Shown: positions 28,320-38,094, counted from the stretch's first letter. The stretch: DNA of 64,000 bases from Anabaena sp. UHCC 0187 (GCF_009712035.1 NZ_VILB01000013.1:476346-540345), one strand, 5' to 3'. A program made the numbers and translations. Notes: generated by a model from the sequence alone, not told the origin.

Positions 28320-28565
28320 ATGAGTGTAGTTATTCCCAATGAAATACTAACCACAACTCGCATGAATGAAGAGGAAATGAAACGAGAAATTGCGATTATG
28401 CTGTTTCAAAAAGAAAAGTTAACTCTTGCTCAAGCTAGTCGCTTTGCTGGTATGAATCGTATAGCATTTCAACATTTACTTGCAAGTTATCAAATCCCTA
28501 TTCATTACGGAGTAGAGGATTTTGAACAGGATATCAAGAATTTGCGGGAGATGGGTAGACTGTGA
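28320..28565 (+). CDS. UPF0175-family antitoxin
   Basis: An 81-residue protein with the UPF0175 pattern: MNEEEMKREIAIMLFQKEKL, LTLAQASRFAGMNRIAFQHL (helix-turn-helix) and the ending GVEDFEQDIKNLREMGRL. Such proteins bind DNA and neutralise a PIN-domain toxin. ATG 28320 is chosen over 28299 because AGAGG stands about nine bases before it. Its stop overlaps the toxin start by 4 bp (GTGA), the usual arrangement for an antitoxin-first operon. Confidence 0.88.
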   Translation: MSVVIPNEILTTTRMNEEEMKREIAIMLFQKEKLTLAQASRFAGMNRIAFQHLLASYQIPIHYGVEDFEQDIKNLREMGRL

Positions 28566-29053
28566 TTGTTGTCAGCGATACTTCACCCATTAATAATCTT
28601 GCAGCTATTAACCAGCTTCACTTGTTACAACAGCTTTACGGAACAGTTCTAATTCCTGAAGCCGTTTATCAAGAATTAACTGATCCTGATTTTCCCGTAG
28701 CGGGTGCAAAGGAAGTACAAACTTTTACTTGGATTCAAATCCGTGCAGTTGAAGATCGGACGATGCTTAAAGCACTTAGCAGTGAACTTGATCCTGGAGA
28801 AGCAGAGGCTATAGTTTTAGCCTTAGAAATGAAAGCAGAACAGGTTTTAATTGATGAACGTCGTGGACGCATGATTGCTGCTAGACTTAATCTCCATTAT
28901 ACCGGAATTTTAGGAATTTTAGTAGAAGCCAAAAGTCAAGGTTTAATTTCTACTGTTAAACCGCTGTTAGATGATCTTATTAATAAAGCAGGATTTTGGG
29001 TTGCTGAACCTTTGTATAAAAGTGTTTTACGGCTAGTTAATGAAACAAAGTAA
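28562..29053 (+). CDS. DUF3368 PIN-domain toxin
   Basis: PIN-fold RNase of the DUF3368 family. VVSDTSPINNLAAINQLHLL gives the first acidic site (Asp in SDTSP), ELDPGEAEAIVLALEMKAEQ the middle Glu/Asp pair, and VLIDERRGRMIAARLNL the third (DERRGR). The GTG start at 28562 overlaps the antitoxin stop. The protein of 163 residues matches family size. It probably cleaves RNA when the UPF0175 partner is lost; the target is unknown. Confidence 0.9.
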   Translation: MIVVSDTSPINNLAAINQLHLLQQLYGTVLIPEAVYQELTDPDFPVAGAKEVQTFTWIQIRAVEDRTMLKALSSELDPGEAEAIVLALEMKAEQVLIDERRGRMIAARLNLHYTGILGILVEAKSQGLISTVKPLLDDLINKAGFWVAEPLYKSVLRLVNETK

Positions 29054-29385
29054 TTATTTAATCATAGATGCGATCGCCTAAAGTTAATTTATGGCAAAAT
29101 GCGATCACAAGGTAAGTAGGGGCAAACCCCCTGTGGTTGCCCCTAATACTGGGGTAGGCACGGGGGCGCTACCCCTACTTGAAATATTGGGTTCTTAAAT
29201 ATACATTAATATTACATAGCCTAAGAATATCAGCCTACAAAATTTCTCAACAAAAGCGCCCGCGACTAGATATAATTTTCTGTAAGTTGAAAGAAATCTT
29301 AAGATTAGCGTAAAAATTACATTAAAATAAAGATTACGCTTCCATTAAACTGATTAGCTAAATACCCAAATTAGGAGGAATATAT
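29054..29385. other. Spacer with inverted repeat and fba promoter region
   Basis: This 332-bp gap contains a 67-bp imperfect inverted repeat (AAGTAGGGG at 29114 against CCCCTACTT ending 29180), a dispersed GC-rich element. The 3' side is AT-rich and ends in a strong AGGAGGAA ribosome site (29372-29379) for the aldolase, consistent with a highly expressed gene. Confidence 0.55.
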
Positions 29386-30459
29386 ATGGCTCTTGTCCCA
29401 ATGCGGTTGCTTTTGGATCACGCTGCTGAACACGGTTATGGCATCCCCGCTTTTAACGTCAACAACTTAGAGCAGATTCAAGCAATCATGAAGGCTGCGG
29501 TTGACACAGATAGCCCCGTAATTTTACAAGCTTCTCGCGGCGCTCGTAATTATGCCGGGGAAAACTTCCTCCGTCACCTGATTTTGGCTGCGGTAGAAAC
29601 CTATCCTCAGATTCCCATTGTCATGCACCAAGATCATGGTAATGCTCCTTCTACCTGCTACTCAGCGATGAAGAACAACTTCACCAGCGTCATGATGGAT
29701 GGTTCTTTGGAAGCTGATGCTAAAACCCCTGCCAGCTTTGAATATAACGTTAGAGTTACCAGCGAAGTTGTTAACGTTGCTCACTCTTTGGGTGTCAGCG
29801 TTGAAGGTGAACTAGGTTGCTTAGGTTCTTTAGAAACCGGTGCAGGTGAAGCTGAAGATGGTCACGGTTTTGAAGGCACACTAGACCATTCTCAACTGTT
29901 AACTGACCCTGATGAAGCTGTTGACTTCGTAGAAGCAACTCAAGTAGATGCTTTAGCTGTGGCTATCGGTACTAGCCACGGTGCTTACAAGTTTACCCGT
30001 AAGCCTACAGGTGAAATTTTGGCTATTAGCCGCATTGAAGAAATTCACCGCCGTTTACCTAACACCCACTTGGTAATGCACGGTTCTTCTTCTGTACCCG
30101 AAGATTTGATTGCACTGATTAACCAATATGGTGGTGCTATTCCTGAAACCTACGGTGTACCTGTGGAAGAAATCCAAAAAGGTATCAAGAGTGGTGTTCG
30201 TAAGGTAAATATTGACACCGACAACCGTTTGGCTATTACTGCGGCTGTCCGTGAAGCTTTGGCTTCTAATCCCAAGGAATTTGATCCCCGTCACTTCCTC
30301 AAGCCTTCTATTGTATATATGCAAAAAGTTTGTGCTGACCGTTATGTACAGTTTGGTACTGCTGGTAACGCAAGCAAGATTAAGCAAGTTTCTTTAGAAG
30401 ATTATGCTGCTAAGTACGCTAAAGGCGAATTGGTCATGAGAGCGGCTGCTAAAGTTTAA
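29386..30459 (+). CDS. fba: Fructose-bisphosphate aldolase, class II
   Basis: Zinc-dependent aldolase that serves both the Calvin cycle and glycolysis or gluconeogenesis. Metal and substrate motifs are [16 protein letters not shown] (zinc His), [28 protein letters not shown] (zinc His) and [14 protein letters not shown], then [11 protein letters not shown]. At 357 residues it is normal for the cyanobacterial enzyme. Codon use is biased toward preferred codons and the ribosome site is strong, fitting high expression. A clear terminator follows. Confidence 0.97.
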   Translation: MALVPMRLLLDHAAEHGYGIPAFNVNNLEQIQAIMKAAVDTDSPVILQASRGARNYAGENFLRHLILAAVETYPQIPIVMHQDHGNAPSTCYSAMKNNFTSVMMDGSLEADAKTPASFEYNVRVTSEVVNVAHSLGVSVEGELGCLGSLETGAGEAEDGHGFEGTLDHSQLLTDPDEAVDFVEATQVDALAVAIGTSHGAYKFTRKPTGEILAISRIEEIHRRLPNTHLVMHGSSSVPEDLIALINQYGGAIPETYGVPVEEIQKGIKSGVRKVNIDTDNRLAITAAVREALASNPKEFDPRHFLKPSIVYMQKVCADRYVQFGTAGNASKIKQVSLEDYAAKYAKGELVMRAAAKV

Positions 30460-30509
30460 TTTAGCACAATGAGAATTAGGGTATAGCAATGCTATACCTC
30501 TACAAGAAT

Positions 30510-30543
30510 AAACCGGGTAGCGTTAAAGTTTCCCGGTTTTTTC
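30510..30543 (+). terminator. Rho-independent terminator of fba
   Basis: AAACCGGG (30510-30517) pairs with CCCGGTTT (30532-30539) and is followed by TTTTT. A second hairpin, GGTATAGC-AAT-GCTATACC (30480-30498), lies just upstream. Confidence 0.85.
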
Positions 30544-30575
30544 TACAAGTGAATGTGGGGATTCTGCTGTTTAAG

Positions 30576-31388
30576 CTAAAACACTCGATGTTGTAAAGAT
30601 GGCATTTGCCGACGGACTTGTTCTAGTCGGGTGGGTTTAATTTCGGCGATCGCTACTCCCGGTTTTTCGCCAGCGTCTGCTAAAATGACACCCCAAGGAT
30701 CAATAATCATGGCGTGTCCGTGGGTTTGGCGGCGGTCATAATTAGTACCAGTTTGGGCAGGGGCAATCACGTAACAGGTATTTTCTATTGCCCTAGATTG
30801 AAGTAATACTTGCCAATGGTCTTTTCCCGTAAAAGCGGTAAAAGCGGCGGGAACAAACAAGATATCTGCACCCTGATTTGATAAATGTCGGTACAGTTCC
30901 GGAAAGCGGACATCATAGCAAATAGACAGGCCAATTTTCCCTAAATCTGGGGAAGCATAAACAGAAGGTAATTCTTGCCCAGCCATAACGGTGCTTGATT
31001 CTTGATAGGTATTACCATCAGGAACATTGACATCAAATAAATGGACTTTTTGATAACGGGCGAGTTCTTGACCGTTGGCGGCAATGAGTAATGCTGTGTT
31101 ATAAACCTTACCGTTACTATCTACAGGAATAGGGAAGCCGCCGCCGAGAATGGTCACTTGAAAGCGTTGTGCCATTTGGTGGAGAAATGTTTCCGTAGCT
31201 TGGGCGATTTCATTTCCTTGGGCTAGTTTATCTTTTTCTTCTCCCATAAAAGAGAAATTTTCTGGTAAACCCACCAACTCTGCACCTTGACGCACGGCCA
31301 AATCAATTAATTCTTCTGCTTGGGCCAAATTTTTTTGCAAATCAGGCACACTGGTCATTTGAATAGCGGCGGCTAAATAAGACTTCAT
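30576..31388 (-). CDS. Nitrilase-superfamily amidohydrolase (Nit1/deaminated-glutathione amidase-like)
   Basis: The carbon-nitrogen hydrolase triad is visible: Glu in LVGLPENFSFM, Lys in RYQKVHLFDVNVP and Cys in IGLSICYDVRFPELYR. HLFDVNVPDG is typical of the Nit1/NitFhit branch, whose known reaction is hydrolysis of deaminated glutathione; that substrate is inferred, not shown. The 270-residue length is normal. It is cytosolic and convergent with fba. Confidence 0.88.
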   Translation of the reverse strand: MKSYLAAAIQMTSVPDLQKNLAQAEELIDLAVRQGAELVGLPENFSFMGEEKDKLAQGNEIAQATETFLHQMAQRFQVTILGGGFPIPVDSNGKVYNTALLIAANGQELARYQKVHLFDVNVPDGNTYQESSTVMAGQELPSVYASPDLGKIGLSICYDVRFPELYRHLSNQGADILFVPAAFTAFTGKDHWQVLLQSRAIENTCYVIAPAQTGTNYDRRQTHGHAMIIDPWGVILADAGEKPGVAIAEIKPTRLEQVRRQMPSLQHRVF

Positions 31389-31454
31389 AGATTCAAGAAC
31401 AAACGGTAGATTGAAAGAATACAGATATTTAAATCAATACCTTAGCCAATTTCT

Positions 31455-31490
31455 GTAGGTTGGGTTAAGCGACAGCGCAACCCAACCTAC
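31455..31490. repeat. Palindromic repeat GTAGGTTGGGTT ... AACCCAACCTAC
   Basis: A 12-bp perfect stem with a 12-base loop lies between the amidase and the NACHT gene. It is an interspersed cyanobacterial element; a degraded version may lie near 18340-18356. Confidence 0.7.
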
Positions 31491-31573
31491 AAATCAAGGC
31501 TTTTTCCAATTTGGACAAGGTATTGTTAAATATATCGTCATATCATATCCATTTGAACTTCTATTTTGATCAT

Positions 31574-34417
31574 TCAATCAGATTCTGACAACAATCGTTT
31601 TTTTAAAGCTAATGGCACATTTTTCGCCATTTCTAAACCTTCGGCATTTTTCCAGTTAGTTGTTTCATCCCAACGGATATCGCCACAGGTATCATTACTA
31701 AATGTAGCACCCATAAAGTTCGCACCATCAAAGTTTGCACCTCGCAAGTCCGCACCGCTGAGGTTAGCGCGACTCAAATCTACATCTTTAAGATTTGTGC
31801 CATAAAGATTAGCACGGCTGAGATTTGCACCACTTAGGTAAGTTTCTCCTAAATTTGCTTCTGTAAAATCTGTGTCTCTTAAATCAGCACCAATGAAATA
31901 GGCACGGTTAAGGTTAGCATAGCTGAAATTTGCGCCACACAGACTAGCGCGGCTCAGGTCTGCTTCGGTCATGTCTACGTAGCTGAGATTTATGTGTAAG
32001 AGACTTGCACCCCGAAGATGAGCGCCACTAAGAAATTGACCAACTAAACTACGGAAATTTTCACCTTCTAAGCAACTACAGTAACGAATAATATTTTGTA
32101 ATTGGTAGGTGAGATTATTTCCTTCTGGTTGACCAGAGGGATAAAAAATTATATGTTCTTTGAGTACCTCATCTTCTTGGGCATAACGCTGGATAGCTAA
32201 CAGTAGAATCATGACATTTAAACCAGCATAAATATCTACTTGACGCTGACCTAATTGATAAATACCAGCATTTTGTAATTCTCGCAGTTTAGTTTGGGGT
32301 AAAGTTTCTTCAGCAGTATCAATAAATTTACCTTGACACCAACTAGCGTAAAAATTCTCTAACCGTCTATATAGTTTTATCCACCGGAAATTAGGAATAC
32401 TAATCATTAAACCCATTAAATATTCAACTATTTCTTTGGTGAGAATACCAAAACCTAGCAAATCATAAATTTGCCAATTCATCTCAGTGTCGCTAGTAAT
32501 TAGTTCTTTTCCAGATTCGGTATCATGATATTCTGTCCAAGCAATTAGACTTAATTGCAAACGTTCAGCAAATAAAAATTCACTTAAACTTTGATGGTGA
32601 AATTTTACTTTATTATCTGATTCATTATGAGGATGAATATACAAATCTGCCACAGGTGTTTTGATAATGTTATGTTCTAAATATTTTGCATCATCTTTTA
32701 AACGTGTTTTCAGCATTGATATAGTTGCCAATTCTTCCCCTGACTGGACTACAGCAAGGGCAGATTCTATGAGAAGATGTTTTAAATTTGGTAATTGATC
32801 ATGCAAATCATCACTTAATTTGGAAATTAACCAGTTTATTGATTCCTGATAAATCAAAGCTGTCGCAGTGCGAGAATTATCCGCTGCTAAATTATCAATT
32901 GCTAGTTGATCATCTCGATACATTCCCGCCAAAAAGTAAAGTAATATTGGTTCACAAATTAATTCTTTAACAATTGCCGGGCATTTTTTATTGATTAGAA
33001 ACTTCTGTAAATCTGTATTTTTTTCGTGATTACTTGGTAAAGATTGCCATTTTTTCAACCATTTTTCTTGTTGTTGTTGATCGAAAGGAAGAATTTCTAC
33101 CCTAGCTAAATTGGTAGGTAAATTAGGGATAATTGATAAAGGAATTGTATTCCCAGTAATTAATACCTTATGCCCCATTTTATCGTCATTTTTGCATTGT
33201 TGCCCAAATGCGGCAACTTGCTGAATAAATGTTTCTAAATGATGATTATTTCTAGCCGCAATGGGTAATTCATCCCAGCCATCAAATATAAAAATAAAGC
33301 GATGATTTTGATTTCTTAACCAGTTATCATCACCGCGAGTAAAACTAATATCTAGATTCGCAGTTAATGTATTTTCTAACAGAGATGACAAAACCTTAAT
33401 ATCTTTGACATTAATTAAAATTGGTGTCCAAAAAGGATGTAAATGTTGTCTAATCCAATCTGCAAATATTTTGCAAAAAACACTTTTACCTCTGCCACTT
33501 TTGCCTTGGATAAATATAACTTTTTCCAAGTTATTTTCAGTCAGGATATTTTTCTTTACCCATGCTTCTAAATCGCAGGATTCAGCATTGATATTTATTT
33601 GCCCATGTTGATTGACAGGTTTAGCTTTGAGAGGAATATATATATCCTTAAATGAGCAAGGTTGCTCAAAAATTTGATCTAATGGTTGAGTAGCAATTTC
33701 ATTTGTTAGATATTCCTGAATCTTTTGAATATTTTGCTGTTCTTTTTCCCATTTATCTCGACAATCGGGGATAAATATCTGTATATCATCACCTAAATCT
33801 ATCAAGGCTTTAATGATATATAAGTTAGTATTCACAGCAATTCTTTTTGCTAAAAGACTGGCTGGATATTTGCTAAGATGTGGGGATATTAATCTTGTGG
33901 ATAGTAGGTGATTAAATTCTGCTGCTAATGGAGATTGATGAAAACATTCAATTGTTTGAATAGCAGTTTTTTCATCTAATTCAATATTATTGATATTTTC
34001 GAGAATTTTTCCTAATTCTTGATTTTCATCGGGATTATCATAGTTCAATGCAGGATATAAAGATAAAATATCGCGGATACTTTCTAAATAAGCAGCTTGA
34101 CTAATAATAGATATGTAGTCTTCTAAAACAGGTGCTTGTGGAGAAGTTTCACGATAAGACTTGAGTAAAGCCACTCCTAGAGATAAAAATGATAATTCTC
34201 CATTTATCACCTGGGTTAACGGTGAACATAATACATCTAAGAAAGAAGATGAATCTTGCAGTAACAGTTGCAAAACTTCTAAATTAGCACCTTGTTCTGG
34301 AATGGCTGTTGCTGCTGCCAAAACTGCTTTACCAGTTTCAGAAGTTGTATTTATACTTTCTATCACGGAAAAAGATTGACGAAACTGATCCCAAATATTT
34401 AATAGGGATTTTTTCAT
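31574..34417 (-). CDS. NACHT-type STAND NTPase with C-terminal pentapeptide repeats
   Basis: The protein has 947 residues from ATG 34417. An N-terminal helical region (1-260) is of unknown family. The NTPase core carries Walker A VIFIQGKSGRGKSVFCKIF (GKSGRGKS at about 305-312) and Walker B HRFIFIFDGWDELP (about 374-385), the D-G-W-D-E pattern of NACHT ATPases, followed by a helical region ending with FHHQSLSEFLFAERLQ, typical of NACHT winged-helix ends. The C-terminus (about 810-930) has pentapeptide repeats A[DN]L[SR]x, for instance ANLSRANLYGTNLKDVDLSR. Such proteins are bacterial NLR-like sensors; some defend against phage. A GGCAGGGGC stretch precedes the ATG; the upstream in-frame start at 34459 is less likely. 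The partner, if any, is not adjacent. Confidence 0.9.
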   Translation of the reverse strand: MKKSLLNIWDQFRQSFSVIESINTTSETGKAVLAAATAIPEQGANLEVLQLLLQDSSSFLDVLCSPLTQVINGELSFLSLGVALLKSYRETSPQAPVLEDYISIISQAAYLESIRDILSLYPALNYDNPDENQELGKILENINNIELDEKTAIQTIECFHQSPLAAEFNHLLSTRLISPHLSKYPASLLAKRIAVNTNLYIIKALIDLGDDIQIFIPDCRDKWEKEQQNIQKIQEYLTNEIATQPLDQIFEQPCSFKDIYIPLKAKPVNQHGQININAESCDLEAWVKKNILTENNLEKVIFIQGKSGRGKSVFCKIFADWIRQHLHPFWTPILINVKDIKVLSSLLENTLTANLDISFTRGDDNWLRNQNHRFIFIFDGWDELPIAARNNHHLETFIQQVAAFGQQCKNDDKMGHKVLITGNTIPLSIIPNLPTNLARVEILPFDQQQQEKWLKKWQSLPSNHEKNTDLQKFLINKKCPAIVKELICEPILLYFLAGMYRDDQLAIDNLAADNSRTATALIYQESINWLISKLSDDLHDQLPNLKHLLIESALAVVQSGEELATISMLKTRLKDDAKYLEHNIIKTPVADLYIHPHNESDNKVKFHHQSLSEFLFAERLQLSLIAWTEYHDTESGKELITSDTEMNWQIYDLLGFGILTKEIVEYLMGLMISIPNFRWIKLYRRLENFYASWCQGKFIDTAEETLPQTKLRELQNAGIYQLGQRQVDIYAGLNVMILLLAIQRYAQEDEVLKEHIIFYPSGQPEGNNLTYQLQNIIRYCSCLEGENFRSLVGQFLSGAHLRGASLLHINLSYVDMTEADLSRASLCGANFSYANLNRAYFIGADLRDTDFTEANLGETYLSGANLSRANLYGTNLKDVDLSRANLSGADLRGANFDGANFMGATFSNDTCGDIRWDETTNWKNAEGLEMAKNVPLALKKRLLSESD

Positions 34418-34491
34418 TTTTTTGCCCCTGCCTGAATTAATTAACAATTTAGTACACAACAGCGTCAGTCAACCAACTATTAAAAATTCAT

Positions 34492-34518
34492 AAAAAGCTT
34501 GTTTAATGAGCTTTTTTG
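34492..34518. terminator. Bidirectional terminator-like hairpin
   Basis: AAAAAGCTT-GTTTAATG-AGCTTTTTT reads the same way on both strands. It most likely ends the leftward HAD hydrolase transcript before the NACHT gene. Confidence 0.65.
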
Positions 34519-34660
34519 CATTTTTAATTATTAATTTCTAATTCCGCCCTGCGGTACTATTTTCTAGGGTAACAGCGATAACTCATGAATATGGCTATAT
34601 ATATAATCTTTGCAAGAAAAATTTACACCACAAACCTATACTATAAGTATAATTACGGAA

Positions 34661-35314
34661 TTACACACTGGGATTCCGGTTAATCCAAATGCCTCTTACT
34701 CCTGCTGCTTTAGCACCTTGATAGTCATCTCTTATGCTGTCACCAATGTGCCATGCGTCTTCAGGTAAGCACTTATGCTTTTTTAAGGCGATTTTGAAAA
34801 TTTCTGGATCTGGTTTAGCAGCCCGGACTTGAGTGGAAATGGTGATAGAATTAAAATATTCTCTCAGTCCCAATCCTTGCAATACTAAATACAAACGAGA
34901 ATCAAAATTAGATAAGACACCTAATTCAACTCCTAAGCGTCGCCAGTTCATTAAAGCCAGAACAACATCAGGATAGACATACCAGGGTTCAGGAGTACCA
35001 AAGTGAATATAAAGTTCGGTAAAAAAAGCGGGAAAATCGGAAAATTCCTGGAGAACACCGGCACCTTCAAAGGTATTCAAAGCAATAATTCGCCACCAAT
35101 CATATTCACGTTGGGGAATATCCTTAATATCTGCATCAAGAAATATGGGAGGTGGTGCGGATTTAAAGCTTTTAACAAAGTTTTTATCCAAAATTTGGGC
35201 GGAAACTTCTACACCGAAATCCTGGGCGATTTGTCGGTAAATTTCACCAACACTATTTTTAACACCAAACAATGTTCCTACAGCATCTACAAAAATAACT
35301 TTAGGTTTTTTCAT
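34661..35314 (-). CDS. HAD-superfamily hydrolase (subclass IA, DAVGT variant)
   Basis: The first HAD motif is IFVDAVGTLFGVK; the nucleophile Asp is present but the usual second Asp is Val. Later motifs are LGVLSNFDSRL (motif II Ser/Asn) and KPDPEIFKIAL (motif III Lys), then WHIGDSIRDDYQGAKAAGV (motif IV). The same DAVGTL variant occurs in related plant and cyanobacterial proteins that I recall only as uncharacterised HAD-like hydrolases. Loss of the acid/base Asp suggests altered or no phosphatase activity. The length of 217 residues is usual. Confidence 0.85.
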   Translation of the reverse strand: MKKPKVIFVDAVGTLFGVKNSVGEIYRQIAQDFGVEVSAQILDKNFVKSFKSAPPPIFLDADIKDIPQREYDWWRIIALNTFEGAGVLQEFSDFPAFFTELYIHFGTPEPWYVYPDVVLALMNWRRLGVELGVLSNFDSRLYLVLQGLGLREYFNSITISTQVRAAKPDPEIFKIALKKHKCLPEDAWHIGDSIRDDYQGAKAAGVRGIWINRNPSV

Positions 35315-35390
35315 AATAATTGATACTTTAGTCCTCAGTAGTCACTAAATATATAGCAATGATATCTGAATTTGTGTAGCTTACCGTTTT

Positions 35391-35423
35391 AGATCCCCGA
35401 CTTCTCAAAGAAGTTGAGGATCT
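35391..35423. terminator. Hairpin repeat AGATCCCC ... GGATCT (second copy)
   Basis: Nearly identical to the element at 11121-11153 (AGATCCCCGACTTCT / AGAAGTTGAGGATCT). Here it lies directly downstream of the leftward NDH-2 gene and is T-rich after the stem on the plus strand. It is a dispersed repeat that may double as a terminator. Confidence 0.6.
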
Positions 35424-35434
35424 TTATTTTGGAA

Positions 35435-36628
35435 CTACCGAGAAATGGCATCTATGATAGGGCTAACTAACCAGTTAAAACCAACTTTCAATTGATGATT
35501 TAATGTCGGTAAACGATACAGATAAGCCAAACGACGGGCTAAGTATGCAAAAGAACCGTCTAATTGGACACCTAAACCAGTGAGGGTGGCGTTATCTATT
35601 CCCAAAGCCATCATTTCCCCTAATGCTTGATAGCGAAAAGGAAGTAAGGGACGATTGGTAATAGAAGCCCAGATATTCCAAGCAGTATAATCAGCTTGCT
35701 GGAAAGCAACTTGGGCGGTGGCGGGGACTTGTTTTCCTTCTGCGTCAAGACAGTCGGCTAAATCTCCTAAAGCGAAGATTTCCGGATGTTCCACAGCTTG
35801 TAATTGGGGTGTGGTGGTGATTTGTCCGCGCTGATTTTGCTTCAAAGGTAAGGCACTCACCAATGGAGAAACTTTTGTTCCCACTGTCCAAATGACTAAA
35901 TCTACGGGAATGGTATCTACTTGATTTTTATACTCTAGAGAGATGCTATCTTGGTCAATTGCTGCTACTTTAGTTTCTAAGTCAATAAATACGCCTTTGC
36001 TATCTAAGGCTTTTTTGGCGGCTTCACGGTTAAATTCTGGGGAAGTCCGCAAAATTTGATCACTGAGTTCAATGAGACGGAAACGTCCTTTTTCGCCAAG
36101 TCTATCTGCTAGTTTACAGGCTAATTCTACCCCGCTGTAACCTGCACCAACTATGGCGACACGGATTTTTTCTGGATTTGCGGCTTCAAGGACTCGTAGA
36201 CGTTCTTCCAGTCGGTAAGCATCCGTAATAGTACGGAAAGGGTAAGCATGAGTAGCCGCACCGGGAACTAAATCTAGAGGTGTTTCCCCACCTAATGCTA
36301 ATACTAGATGATCATAATTCAGTTGTGATTTATCTGCTAATTGGACTGTTTGCTTGTTGATATCTATTGCGGAAACAGCCCCTTGGTGAAACTGGATACC
36401 TGTTCCTTGGAGTAATTCTGAGTAAGGTGGGGCGATTTCCCAGGTTTGGAGTTCCCTGGTCAGGAGTTCATAAAGCAGGGGAGAAAAGACAAAGCGATCG
36501 CTCTGATCTACTAGAATAATCTCAGGTTTGGGTGTAGATTCCCAGGGTAATTGGCTTAAACGGAGGGCGGTATAGAGTCCACCAAAGCCACCACCTAATA
36601 TACAAATTTTTGTAGTTGGTTGAGTCAT
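35435..36628 (-). CDS. Type II NAD(P)H dehydrogenase (NDH-2) family flavoprotein
   Basis: Two Rossmann folds are seen: FAD-binding ICILGGGFGGLYTALRL at the N-terminus and NAD(P)-binding VAIVGAGYSGVELACKLADR at about residues 158-177. IFALGDLADCLD is the FAD C-terminal motif, followed by AQVAFQQADYTAWNIW, the quinone-site region of NDH-2. Such enzymes pass electrons from NAD(P)H to plastoquinone without proton pumping. No transmembrane helix is present; membrane contact is probably through the C-terminal amphipathic helices. It has 397 residues, slightly shorter than some Ndb proteins. Confidence 0.9.
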   Translation of the reverse strand: MTQPTTKICILGGGFGGLYTALRLSQLPWESTPKPEIILVDQSDRFVFSPLLYELLTRELQTWEIAPPYSELLQGTGIQFHQGAVSAIDINKQTVQLADKSQLNYDHLVLALGGETPLDLVPGAATHAYPFRTITDAYRLEERLRVLEAANPEKIRVAIVGAGYSGVELACKLADRLGEKGRFRLIELSDQILRTSPEFNREAAKKALDSKGVFIDLETKVAAIDQDSISLEYKNQVDTIPVDLVIWTVGTKVSPLVSALPLKQNQRGQITTTPQLQAVEHPEIFALGDLADCLDAEGKQVPATAQVAFQQADYTAWNIWASITNRPLLPFRYQALGEMMALGIDNATLTGLGVQLDGSFAYLARRLAYLYRLPTLNHQLKVGFNWLVSPIIDAISR

Positions 36629-36843
36629 AATTTTTTTGAGCAGCTAAATTTCGGTCAGATGTTTCTTTTATTGTAATGTTCTATTACGGTTTGTTGCTAT
36701 TAACCAATAATTCTGATAATTGCCTTTATGCAAATTATGACATTTTTAACAGATGAAATAATAAGAAGGATGATTTTGTTTCACGCAGAGGCGCAGAGTC
36801 ACGGAGAGTAAGAGTTGGAAATCATTTATTTTTCAATGATAAG

Positions 36844-37974
36844 TTACATAGTTCCTAATACAAATTCTCCTTCATTTACAGAATCATTACTTGATATATC
36901 ATAAACTAAACCTGTTTTTTCTGCATAAATATCAATGGTTGTGGGTAATTCTCCGCTTTTATTGAAAGTGAGAACTTGATATAACAAATCTCCCTGATTA
37001 ACGAAAGTACCTAATACAGCTTTAGATAAAATCATTCCTCCGACCGGACTCCAATATTTTTTGATTTGACTGAGTGAACGAAAACTAGTTTGATGAGATA
37101 TAGTTTCTGATTTGGGAAAATCCTGTATTTCTAAAATACCTTTTTGAGATAAATAGTTTTTAATTCCGCGCACTCCTTTGGATACTGAATCTGGATTTAT
37201 TTGCATTCCTGTTCCTAATTCTAAAGTCCATGCTTCTATATCAAATCTAATTTTTTTCCCTGTCAATTTTAATAAAGCATTTTCTAAAGCTAACCAAGGT
37301 TTGATAAATGATTCATCAAAAGCATCACCATCATATTCATCAAATAGAATAGCATGATTGAGGAGAAATAAATTAGCACTATCTTCTCGATTTCGGAAAT
37401 AATAAAGGTATTCTATACCTTTTCCAGTGTGACTATGTAAATCAATTACGTAGTCTGCATCTAAAGAAAGAGATTGCAGCTTATAGCGATATTTATCAGT
37501 TAATTGTACACTACTAGGGGCATTAATTTTATCTAAAAGATTATCAAAACCAGATTTGATTTTTTGAGAAAAGTTATCTTTAATTGTATCTATATCAAAA
37601 CCAATTTGAGAACGGGCAAAATCTTCTATATCACCACATTTTTTCTCATAATCCCAAAAAGTTCTATTCCAGTCTTTACCATCATAAATATTGAATCTAC
37701 CTGTAGAAAAATTATGAATTCGCTGGTTAACAGCTAAGGGATTACAAACAGGAACAAGCCAAATTTCTCCTATTAACTGAGTATTGTCTATTGTTATTAA
37801 ATAATCAATTAATTGGGAAATAACAGCATTACCAACAATTTCCGCACCATGCAAATTAGATTGGATATATACCTTTTTACCAGATTTAGCACCAACAAAT
37901 TTATAGACTTGAAGAGAGAGAAAATCACCAGAAGCGAGTTGAAAAAGCGGAATAGTAGAAATAGTGGGAATCAT
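36844..37974 (-). CDS. Succinylglutamate desuccinylase/aspartoacylase family zinc carboxypeptidase
   Basis: The AstE/AspA fold is shown by IQSNLHGAEIVGNAVISQLI (Zn ligands His and Glu in H-G-A-E) and VIDLHSHTGKGIEYLYY (third Zn ligand His). A later Glu (DIEAWTLELGTGMQ) could be the general base. The C-terminal about 80 residues (WSPVGGMILSKAVLGTFVNQ) form the small beta domain common to these deacylases. It has 376 residues. The substrate is unknown; no arginine-catabolic neighbours are present. Sequences either side are AT-rich, with a CGCAGAGGCGCAGAG repeat at 36784. Confidence 0.85.
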   Translation of the reverse strand: MIPTISTIPLFQLASGDFLSLQVYKFVGAKSGKKVYIQSNLHGAEIVGNAVISQLIDYLITIDNTQLIGEIWLVPVCNPLAVNQRIHNFSTGRFNIYDGKDWNRTFWDYEKKCGDIEDFARSQIGFDIDTIKDNFSQKIKSGFDNLLDKINAPSSVQLTDKYRYKLQSLSLDADYVIDLHSHTGKGIEYLYYFRNREDSANLFLLNHAILFDEYDGDAFDESFIKPWLALENALLKLTGKKIRFDIEAWTLELGTGMQINPDSVSKGVRGIKNYLSQKGILEIQDFPKSETISHQTSFRSLSQIKKYWSPVGGMILSKAVLGTFVNQGDLLYQVLTFNKSGELPTTIDIYAEKTGLVYDISSNDSVNEGEFVLGTM

Positions 37975-38094
37975 AAATAAAATCCTTATAGTCGTGAAAC
38001 CAATGAACGAACTACAAAGTAAAGATTATATAACATAAAATGCAACAACCTCCTTTTCCTCCACCTCTGTGACCTCTGTGCCTGGAGTGGTTCG

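Noticed and set aside
31566..31805. Rightward frame opposite the pentapeptide repeats
   Set aside because: Its periodic composition (FAPRKSAPLRLA) is the antisense image of the pentapeptide repeats, not an independent gene.
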